DNA from: Flavobacteriales bacterium
GTDB lineage: Bacteria > Bacteroidota > Bacteroidia > Flavobacteriales > ECT2AJA-044
Reading direction: 5' to 3'
NCBI GenBank assembly: GCA_021296215.1
Contig: JAGWBA010000018.1
Span: 1-35,315 of the forward strand
Length of the DNA stretch: 35,315 nt
Under the pieces are notes generated by a model, which did not search any database, was not told the DNA's origin, and was given only the letters and a program-made list of their open reading frames with translations. The position numbers and the translations under genes were made by a program. Below are positions 9,268-17,504 of the stretch, one piece after another. Every line of letters starts with the position of its first letter. Position 1 is the first letter of the stretch.

Positions 9268-9300
9268 TGTTATGTTTGCTTTATTAATTGAAGAAACACC

Positions 9301-9612
9301 ATGAGCCTTAAAAAGCAATTCCTAAAAACAAAGCCGGTTTGCAAGGTGACCTTTTCTTTGCCTTTCGAAGCAGCACCTGATGCTTCTGAAGTTTTTGTGG
9401 CCGGTGAATTCAACGGTTGGTATCCGAAAGAGACCCCGATGAAAAAATTAAAGAACGGAACGTTCAAGACCGTCGTTGATCTGGAAACGGGACGCGACTA
9501 TGCCTTTCGTTATGTGATCGATGGAAAGATGTGGGAAAACGATTGGGAGGCAGATGCATACCGCCCGAACGACGTTTCCTTCGACGATAACTCCATCGTT
9601 TCGCTTTCATAG
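9301..9612 (+). CDS. CBM48-only glycogen-binding protein
   Basis: A 103-residue protein that is almost entirely one CBM48/AMPK-beta-like glycogen-binding fold: CKVTFSLPFEAAPDASEVFVAGEFNGWYP… with the FNGW core near residues 39-42, then YAFRYVIDGKMWENDWEAD. It has no catalytic domain and no signal peptide. In family terms it would bind alpha-glucan chains in the cytosol. It lies between the phosphorylase (divergent) and the GH57 gene (convergent, stops 10 bp apart), so it may tether or regulate these enzymes on glycogen; this is inference. The ATG start is supported by the promoter and by the short basic leader MSLKKQF. Confidence 0.85.
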   Translation: MSLKKQFLKTKPVCKVTFSLPFEAAPDASEVFVAGEFNGWYPKETPMKKLKNGTFKTVVDLETGRDYAFRYVIDGKMWENDWEADAYRPNDVSFDDNSIVSLS

Positions 9613-9622
9613 TACTCGGGCT

Positions 9623-12054
9623 TCAAGCCCACTCTTCTTTTTGTGTAGTGACCGCATTCGAACTGATGTCGAGCTGAATGAGCTCGGCCAGTTCGGTTGC
9701 GGATTTCTTAACTGCTGCATTCAGGTGATTCGCCACCACGAACTTGAACACGAAATCCTGAAGCCTATTGATCTGCGGAGTTATTCCAATGCGTCAGTGA
9801 GCTTTAAATAGCGCGCAGTACCCTTGAACCACTTCTCCCGGTCCGTTTCTTCATCGACTTTTTCGATCCTAGCCACGAGCCTATTCGTAGCTAAATAATT
9901 CAAGCGATCGTAATCGAGGTAGGTAGCGGCATTCCATTTCTCGATGGCACCCGCATAACGACCTGGCTTGGTAAAGTTGAAGCCGTTCTCCGTATCGGTG
10001 AAGATCTCCTCGAGCTTGTACTCGAAAACCGTTTCCAAATTCCTTTGCAACACCTTGGGCACATTGAGGTGGCTATTCCGCATGAGGTTCAGTAGGCTAA
10101 AGCTCGAGTCGTAGATCTTTTCGTAGGAGGCCATGGCGCGCTCCTCCTGTTCGCGAATCACTCGCTGCAACTAACGTAGCTGCTGATCCTTGAACAGGTC
10201 GAAATACGAGAAACTCTTCTCCTTGAAGTACTTCTTGATGATGTCGATACAATCCGACAAATTCCCCGCGTCAAAAGTGGCCGCGGCCAGATCAACAATA
10301 GAGTCGAATTCCTCCGGCACCAACTTGGTCGCCGTACTGCCGATCAAGTGGTGGTTACCCAGGTACAAAATGGCGAAGCTGAACTTCTTTTCACTCATGG
10401 TCACCCGGGAGCGAACTCGCGTAAAACCCGCTGCAAAAATGTACGTTCCCATTTTACTTCTGTGGAACCAGTCGCTCGTACAGTCGTAATTCAATACAGT
10501 GATCTCCTGCGAACTGTCCTCGAAAAGGGAGTCCACCGCATAGTGCATTCCCACCTGAGTCAGCGTAAGCACCTTGGGTGCCACGTCGTTCAGGTAGATG
10601 TCCTCTCCGGTACCCTTTTCCGGGATATTGCTTTGAGCTTTCTTCAACCGCTTTAAGAATCCGGCCGTCAGCCTCCTCTTATTCACGCTTTCCGCCAACT
10701 GTATTCCGCGTGCTGCGTACTGGAGTATCTGAACCGTTTCGATCCCCGAAATATCGTTGAAGAACCAACCACAGCTCGTAAACATGTACAGGCTGTGTTT
10801 TTGCATTTCCAACAACCGGTTAAAACGCGTGACCTCCTCCGTTCCAAGCCTTTTCTTCGTATGATCTTCCACGAATCGCTCATGCGTTTCAAGCGAGCGT
10901 TCGTAGATCACCTCCACATACTTATTTCGAACGCTCCAGGGCATGTCCACATAATCAGACATCTCGCGTTCATAAATATCGGCGAACTGATCGCTGAGCC
11001 AATCCAATGCCTCGCGTAAACCTACGCGCCACTCTTGATTCCAGTGGCCGGGACCACTGGTATGGCAGCCGCAATTGCTCCGCCAACGCTCAACACCATG
11101 AGCGCAGCTCCAGCTCGAATCCTCCACGATCTCCGCCTCATATTCGGGCGGATACATCGCCAAGTACTGGCTGTAGTTGGTCATCTTTGCGCGGCCCGAC
11201 TCCTCCAAAAAACGCATACAGTACGCCAATGCCATATCGCCATTCTTATGATGGTGGCCGTAACTCTCACCATCCGTAGCAATATTGATCAACTGCGGCT
11301 CCTCGATCGATTCGTCAAAACCGGAAACCAAGTTCTCGGCAAAGAATCCTCCGTCGTTCAAATACCCCTCAAAGGCCACCCCTTTGCTTCGTTCGCCGTC
11401 GTAAAAGAAAATACTGATTTCTCTGCCTGTCGGCAGGATGATCGTGTACGGTCTACGTGAGTCGATTCCGTCAGCCCATTCACTCTCTCCCTTTTTCCGA
11501 AAACGCTTTGCCTGATAAGGCGAAAGCACGGTGAACTTGATGCCGAAATCGACCAAAACTTCCAGCGTCTCGGTATCCACAGCCGTTTCCGCAAGCCAAA
11601 TTCCTTCGGCATCTCGCCCAAAGCGCACCTTAAAATCGTGCAAGCCCCAAAAAACCTGCGTCTCCTTATCGCGCCGATTAGCCAGAGGCATTATAATGTG
11701 ATTGTACACCTGAGCCATGGCCGACCCGTGGCCATTGAAATACTTCATGCTCAACTTATCCGCATCCAAAATGGCCTGATAGGCTTTAGGGGCATGCTGC
11801 TCGAGCCAGGATAAAAGCGTTGGCCCGAAGTTGAAACTCATTCGGGCGTAATTATTCACGATATCCACGAGCTTACCCTGATCGTTCAAGATTCGACTCG
11901 TGGTATTGGGTCCGTAACACTCGCGCATAATGCGCTCGTTCCAGTCGTGATAAGGTGCCGCCGACTCCTGTATCTCGATCTCATCGAGCCAGGCGTTCTC
12001 GCGCGGGGGTTGATAAAAATGTCCGTGAATACAGACGTAAGGTATCTTCCTCAT
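9623..12054 (-). pseudogene. GH57 glycosidase with DUF3536, two lesions
   Basis: Glycoside hydrolase family 57 enzyme acting on alpha-glucans. The first 627 residues hold HGHFYQPPREN (10-20), the nucleophile motif WLAETAVD (Glu156), and the acid/base motif ATDGESYGHHHK (Asp261). A DUF3536 region follows. The TAG at 10171-10173 lies inside FKDQQLR*LQRVIREQEE. Family members read approximately QQRRVI here, so the codons around the TAG may be a small insertion. The frame continues for 129 residues to a TAA at 9781. Adding one A at 9784-9785 then extends it through INRLQDFVFKFVVANHLNAAV to a TGA at 9623, giving about 813 residues, near the usual length. It starts 3 bp after glgB stops, so the two are co-transcribed. 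If the TAG is genuine, the catalytic part alone might still be made. Confidence 0.8.
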
Positions 12055-12057
12055 GAA

Positions 12058-13968
12058 TTATGCATTGCTTTTCTTCAGAAAGGTCACACCCAAGGGCGGC
12101 ACCTTCAGGTCCAAAGAATACGGTCGGCCATGCCAACCGCTAGAGTTCGTTTCCAGTGCTTCTCCATTGATAAAACCACTTCCGTAAAAACGCCGATCAT
12201 CGGTATTCAGTACCTCGGACCAACGCCCATCCGAAGGTATTCCAATGCGGAAGCTTTCGCGAGCTACAGGAGTAAAATTCGCAACGATCACCAAGTCGTC
12301 CTTCGGATCGAAGCCATGGCGAATCCAAACCAGTGTTCCGTTTACGTGATCACTGTGATCGATCCACTCGAATCCTTTTTGCTCATAAGTTCTTTCGTAT
12401 AGTGCAGGTTCGCTTTTGTAAAGCTCGTTCAGCACTTTGATCATTTCGTATTGTCCTTTGTGCGGTTCGTATTTAAGTAGATCCCACCGCAACTGTTCGT
12501 CGTGTTTCCATTCAAACGGCTGAGCGATCTCGTTGCCCATGAACGACAACTTGCTTCCCGGGTGCCCCATCATGTAGCCAAACAGCAACCTCAGATGTGC
12601 AAACCGCTGCCACTCATCACCCGGCATACGCTCCAACAACGAACCTTTTCCGTGTACCACCTCGTCGTGCGAAAGGGGCAGCATGAATTTCTCCGAGAAC
12701 ATGTAGGTAAGGCTAAAGCTGATCTCATTGTGGTGGTACTGACGGTACAACGGATCTTTTTTGAAATACTCTAGGGAGTCGTTCATCCATCCCATCATCC
12801 ACTTTTTCCCGAATCCGAGTCCGCCCAAGTAGGTCGGTTGGGTAACCCCCGGAAAACTGGTACTTTCCTCGGCTATGGTTTGCGCCCCCGGAAAGTCGCG
12901 GTAGACAACTTCATTCATTTGCTTCATGAAATGTATGGCTTCCAAGTTCTCTCTTCCTCCGTGCTCATTGGGGATCCACTCGCCTTCGTTGCGCGAGTAA
13001 TCGAGGTACAGCATCGAAGCCACGGCATCGACCCGCAAGCCGTCGGCGTGAAACTCTTCGAACCAATATCGGGCATTACTCACCAAAAAGGCGAGAACCT
13101 CATTGCGCCCATAATTGAAGATGTACGAGTTCCAGTCGGGGTGAAACCCTTTGCGTGGATCGGCGTGTTCGTATAAATGCGTTCCGTCGAAGCGGTAAAG
13201 TCCATGTGCATCGCCGGGATAATGACTTGGAGCCCAATCCAGGATGACTCCAATGCCTGCGGCATGAAACGCATCTATGAGGGCCTTTAGATCCTCGGGA
13301 GTCCCGAATCGCGCCGTAGGCGCAAAATAGCCGGTAATTTGGTAGCCCCACGAACCGAAGAAAGGGTGCTCCATTACGGGCATGAATTCAACGTGAGTGT
13401 ACCCCAGTTCAACGACATAAGGTACGAGTGCGTCGATGAGTTCGCGGTAGCTGAGCGAGTAGCCATCGGCATTACGGCGCCAGCTTCCGAGGTGCACTTC
13501 GTATACCGACATGGGCTCTTGAAGCACTTTTTTGTCGGCCCGTGCCTTTAGCCACGCGTCGTCGTTCCAGGTATATTCGGACCGGTGGATCACGCTGGCC
13601 GTTTTGGGCGGCATTTCCCACCTACGGGCAAACGGATCGCCTTTTTCGAGTTCCTCCCGCTGGTTTGCCCGTATCAAATACTTGTAGGCGTGGCCTGGGT
13701 TTGCGGCCGGAATAAACCCTTCCCATATGCCGGAACTGTCCCACCGCACGTTCAACTTATGTCGATCGCGGCTCCACTCATTGAAATCGCCCATGACCAC
13801 CACCTCATCGGCATTAGGCACCCATACCGCGAAGTAGGTTCCGGCCGTGCCGTTGACCTCCATCGGCGTGCTTCCGAATTTGTGGTGTAGTGCGTAGTGG
13901 CTGCCCTCGCGAAACGATTGAACATCACCGTCGTTGAAGAGCGAAAAAGACTGTACGTCCGAATCCAT
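12058..13968 (-). CDS. glgB: 1,4-alpha-glucan branching enzyme (GH13)
   Basis: Forms alpha-1,6 branches in glycogen. The protein is 636 residues, typical for GlgB lacking the extra N1 domain. Domains in order: CBM48/early-set domain at about 30-125 (YFAVWVPNADEVVVMGDFNEW), GH13 TIM barrel at about 150-510, and a C-terminal all-beta domain. Catalytic motifs are GLRVDAV (nucleophile Asp314), IAEESTSFPGVT (acid/base Glu367/368) and LSHDEVVHGKGSL (Asp435). DWAPSHYP and GYFAPTARFG also match the family. The reading frame is intact. It is followed by the GH57 gene 3 bp after its stop and preceded by a 59-bp spacer from the sensor-kinase gene, in the same direction. I saw no clear promoter in that spacer. 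Confidence 0.95.
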   Translation of the reverse strand: MDSDVQSFSLFNDGDVQSFREGSHYALHHKFGSTPMEVNGTAGTYFAVWVPNADEVVVMGDFNEWSRDRHKLNVRWDSSGIWEGFIPAANPGHAYKYLIRANQREELEKGDPFARRWEMPPKTASVIHRSEYTWNDDAWLKARADKKVLQEPMSVYEVHLGSWRRNADGYSLSYRELIDALVPYVVELGYTHVEFMPVMEHPFFGSWGYQITGYFAPTARFGTPEDLKALIDAFHAAGIGVILDWAPSHYPGDAHGLYRFDGTHLYEHADPRKGFHPDWNSYIFNYGRNEVLAFLVSNARYWFEEFHADGLRVDAVASMLYLDYSRNEGEWIPNEHGGRENLEAIHFMKQMNEVVYRDFPGAQTIAEESTSFPGVTQPTYLGGLGFGKKWMMGWMNDSLEYFKKDPLYRQYHHNEISFSLTYMFSEKFMLPLSHDEVVHGKGSLLERMPGDEWQRFAHLRLLFGYMMGHPGSKLSFMGNEIAQPFEWKHDEQLRWDLLKYEPHKGQYEMIKVLNELYKSEPALYERTYEQKGFEWIDHSDHVNGTLVWIRHGFDPKDDLVIVANFTPVARESFRIGIPSDGRWSEVLNTDDRRFYGSGFINGEALETNSSGWHGRPYSLDLKVPPLGVTFLKKSNA

Positions 13969-14027
13969 ATTGATCTGGTTCTAGGCTACTCTAAATAACA
14001 AAAAATGAGGGGGAATATAAGGTTAAA

Positions 14028-16644
14028 TCAGGCAGTATCGATCTTGAAATCGGTCCATTTTTCGATACGAGCGATTAAATCATTGTAGTGAAATGGTTTG
14101 CTCAAATAATCGTCCAATCCGGCCTTCAGGAACCGGTCGCGATCCTCTTTCATTGCATTGGCAGTAAGCGCGATTATCACGGGCGCGCGGTCTCCATAAA
14201 ACTCCTTGATCTCCCGGGTTGCCTCCATACCGTCCTTTCCCGGCATATTGCTGTCCATGAGAATGAGCTCGTACTCCTTGGCTATCGCTTTCTCGATGGC
14301 CTGAACGCCGTCCTCGGCCCATTCGGCATCGATCCCGACCTTTTTCAACTGTAAATTCAAGAGCTCCCGGTTCGCCGGATTGTCTTCGGCCACCGGTACC
14401 TTGAGATCGCTCTTGAGTGTTTTTTCTTCGATAGGCTTGGTCTCCACCGTTTCGTTGCGCAAACTGGCCAAAAAGGTCGAGTACTTCCACGGTTTACCGT
14501 GGGCAGCCAGTCGGCTTGCTTGAGGGCCTTCCATCATGGGTCGATGGATGCGGCTGAACAAGAAGGCCCTGTAGTTCGCTGTAAATTTCTTTACCCGAGT
14601 TTTGAGCATCTCAATGACCTCTTGGTCTTCGGTAAGCACGAGCAATGTGCGCTCCATTTCCTTGGTGGGCCAATGCTCGAGGTCCGATCGGTATATCCGA
14701 GAGGCCATGTGGCCGTGCACGTTCAAACACTGTTGAATATAGAAGGCCTGAGTATCGGTATCGCAATACAAGGCCATTTCAACCTCATCTTTGGATAACC
14801 TGTTCACGGGCTGCACTTCTGCCACCTCGAGCTGTACATCGACCCAAAAGGCCGATCCCTTACCAGGCCCCGACTCCACCCCAATGCTTCCGCCCATGAG
14901 CTCGGCTAGGCGCTTACAGATCACTAGCCCTAAGCCGGTTCCTCCATAACGTCGCGTAACGGAAGAGTCGACCTGTGAAAACGACTTGAACAGGCGCGAT
15001 TGCTTTTCCGGAGGGATCCCAATTCCGGTATCGACCACGGCCAATCTATAGTTTCCGCCCTCACGCCCTTCGAAATAAGAAATTTCGATAGCCACGAATC
15101 CGTCATCGGTGAATTTAACGGCGTTGTTGGCCAGATTCAATAGAATTTGGCGAATGCGATTGCCGTCGCCCCGCACCAATGGCGGAACGAACCTCTTAGG
15201 AGAGTAGTACAGCTCCAGCCCTTTTTGATTCACCTTGTTCCTCAGGATCGACATCACGTCTTCGGTCACCTGATCTGGTCGGAACGAGTGAATGCCGAGC
15301 TCCATATTTCCGGACTCGATTTTGCTGTAGTCGAGTACATCATTGACGGCCGTCAGCAGCGCGCCTCCACTCACCTGAATGGTTTCGACGAAATGTCGTT
15401 GGTCGGAACTCAAATGTGTTTCCTCGAGCAGGTCGGCCATACCGATCACCGCATTCATAGGCGTACGGATCTCATGACTCATGGTCGCGAGGAACTGCCC
15501 TTTAGCTGCGTTGGCCTCGTCGGCCATCCGGATCGCTTTTTGGAGTTCGGTCCGACTCTCGGTAAGCTCGTCGTTTTGCGATACCAAGGTTTCGTTGATC
15601 TCCGCGATCGTACGTCCCTGACGCTCCATTTCCCGAAACAAGCCGAACAAGCCGATTAAAATGACCGCGTTTCGCGAAGTTCTGAAACTCCTAGTCCCGA
15701 GAACCATGTCTACTTTCTCCTGATCTACCTGCACGATCAAGGTCCAATGAGTACTGGTCTTTTCGGAACGAACATCACGGCCGAAATACTCGAGGAGCTC
15801 CAATTTTTCGAATACGATCAAATCGCTTGGGGCCACCACTCGGGACGAGTCGCTTCGGTTGATCATTTTCCACAGGTCGGACCTATCGCCTGCCAAGGTT
15901 CGCGCATTGGCCGGATCGAGCACATACTCGTACGGCTCAACATCTATCGGGCCTTTGATCCGGTTTCCGATCGCGTCGATAAGGTAGGCATCGAACAGGT
16001 CATCGTCTTCGATAACATCGAAATAATTGAGCACCCGGGCTCCATCGTAGTTCAGTAGAATGTACCCTTGGCGCTTTTTGTTGAAGTACACCGGCGCACC
16101 GATACAGATCACCGGACTCAGCGGATACTCGACCCGCCCTTTTTCCATGTTAAGATCGAACCGCGAAAAATAAACCTTATCGGCTTGTGTGAGTCGGAGG
16201 CCTTGAAAATAATAGCGGTTCGATTTATCCTGAAGCATTTCGTTGACCAACACGGAATCACTTAGAAACTGGATCTTGAGGTGTTCTTCTACTAGCGAGT
16301 CGAGCAATCGCATTTGTCGGTAGTTCCCTTTGATTTGACCGTACTTCGCCCACGTACGCTCAAAGACCCTCCGATCGAGGTCGGCCAGCTCGTCGTTGAT
16401 GTAAAACGCATTTACAGGATTCGATTTAAAGTACTCCAGATCCTGATAGGTCTGCACCATCTCGTTCCGCAAGAATTCCTCGAGCACTTCGATCCGCTTT
16501 TCGGCGTTGGTCAGCAGATTTGCATAATAATTGTCGATAGTTATTATAGGTCAGCGCCCCTACTACCAAGGGGGTGAAAATGAGCAGTGCCCAGAAATAA
16601 GGCCACAGCGTTCGCTTCTGCATGTTCGTAGGGTTCTCGGTCAT
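14028..16644 (-). pseudogene. hybrid sensor histidine kinase, frameshifted near the N-terminus
   Basis: The main frame (14028-16487, 819 residues counted from its own Met) has a periplasmic Cache-like sensing region and a second membrane segment near 272-283. A coiled coil leads to HisKA (FLATMSHEIRTPMN, His338) and HATPase (NLANNAVKFTDDG, DTGIGIPPEKQ, YGGTGLGLVICKRL). A degenerate receiver without a clear phospho-Asp follows, then a true C-terminal receiver (AEDN, LMDSNMPGKDG with Asp745, ALTANA, SKPF). The start and first membrane segment (MTENPTNMQKRTLWPYFWALLIFTPLVVG) lie in another frame starting at 16644. A shift between 16521 and 16540 separates them, and downstream in-frame sequence NLLTNAEKRIEVLEEF is clearly coding. 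The signal sensed is unknown. It is divergent from the metal operon, which makes metal stress one possible input, but this is a guess. Confidence 0.85.
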
Positions 16645-16655
16645 TCCGGAGCGAA

Positions 16656-16686
16656 TTGACATTCCACAATGTACTGCGTATCTTAG
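16656..16686 (+). promoter_or_regulatory. putative promoter of the metal operon
   Basis: TTG at 16656-16658, 20 bp, then TATCTTAG at 16679-16686, one mismatch from the Bacteroidota TAnnTTTG -7 element. The ATG at 16696 is only 9 bp after it, so the transcript would be leaderless or nearly so. Predicted from sequence only. Confidence 0.4.
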
Positions 16687-16695
16687 CGACAAGTT

Positions 16696-17112
16696 ATGAA
16701 AAAGGGGTTCTCCATCCTATATGCCTTATTCTACCTCACGCTGAGCATTGGCGTGCACGGAACGGTGCACGAATGCATGGGCAAGGTGACCGAATGGAGC
16801 TGGGGACACGAAGACCTCAGTTGCCACGATGAACCTCACGACCACGGGCATAGCGGCGGCTGCGACCTGCCGGCGAGCGAGCCCGATTGCTGCGATAACA
16901 ACGCCGTGGAGCTGTGGCTCGTCGAAGATCAGCTTGCCACCAAAGAGCTTCTTCTCCCTTCTGTTCCGGGTATCGCCCTCGCGGGCGGATGCACATGTAC
17001 CGTCCCGCACGATGTCGTTGTGGAACGCGAAGAACACATCGTGCCGCAGGCACAGAACCCACCCGACATTCCGCTATACATCCAGTATGGCGATCTCCGA
17101 TTCTATGGTTGA
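16696..17112 (+). CDS. HYC_CC_PP-like Cys/His-rich exported protein
   Basis: A 138-residue protein with an N-terminal membrane/signal segment (MKKGFSILYALFYLTLSIGV). Metal-ligand-type clusters follow: HECMGK near 25-30, SCHDEPHDHGHSGGC at 42-56, DCCDNN at 64-69 and CTC near 98. This arrangement (H..C, then paired Cys, then a Pro-rich end with PPDIPLYIQYGDLRFYG) fits the HYC_CC_PP family. That family is found in Bacteroidota beside HMA proteins and TonB receptors. It is the first gene of a three-gene operon. I infer envelope binding or sensing of a soft metal, most likely copper; the metal is not proven by the sequence. Confidence 0.7.
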   Translation: MKKGFSILYALFYLTLSIGVHGTVHECMGKVTEWSWGHEDLSCHDEPHDHGHSGGCDLPASEPDCCDNNAVELWLVEDQLATKELLLPSVPGIALAGGCTCTVPHDVVVEREEHIVPQAQNPPDIPLYIQYGDLRFYG

Positions 17113-17164
17113 CGGTCGCGATTCACCCCCGATTTGAATTGAATTCAACCATAAAATCAGAACA

Positions 17165-17503
17165 ATGAAAAAGATCATTTTTATAGCGATCGCGCTCGCA
17201 ACTTTTGTGAAAGTAAACGCGCAAGAAAACTTAGTGACCGACACTATTTGGGTGAACGGCGTATGTGGGATGTGTGAAGAGCGCATCGAGAATGCCGCAT
17301 ACATCAAAGGGGTCAAAAAGGCCGACTGGGACCGTGAAACGCACGAATTGGTGCTCGTGTATCGGTCCGATAAGACCGACTTGATGACGATCCAGAAGTC
17401 CATTGCCGAGGTAGGTCACGATACTCGCGACATCAAAGCGACGGACAAACAGTACATGCGTGTGCATGAGTGCTGTCGATACCGAGCACACGAACCTCAT
17501 TGA
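17165..17503 (+). CDS. exported HMA-domain metal-binding protein
   Basis: A 112-residue protein with a signal peptide (MKKIIFIAIALATFVKVNAQ) and a heavy-metal-associated domain. The metal site is C34-G-M-C37, in TIWVNGVCGMCEERIENAA. The ferredoxin-like fold continues through VKKADWDRETHELVLVYRSDKTDLMTIQKSIAEVGHDT. The tail MRVHECCRYRAHEPH adds a CC pair and histidines. HMA proteins bind copper(I) or other soft metals; this one would act in the periplasm. The stop (17501-17503) is separated by a single base from the ATG of the TonB receptor at 17505, so the two are tightly coupled. The frame is intact. Confidence 0.88.
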   Translation: MKKIIFIAIALATFVKVNAQENLVTDTIWVNGVCGMCEERIENAAYIKGVKKADWDRETHELVLVYRSDKTDLMTIQKSIAEVGHDTRDIKATDKQYMRVHECCRYRAHEPH

Positions 17504-17504
17504 T

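Noticed and set aside
13309-13327. Copy of the GCGCC-TAC-GGCGC palindrome inside glgB
   Set aside because: It encodes the conserved GlgB motif YFAPTARFG, so the match is explained by codon use.
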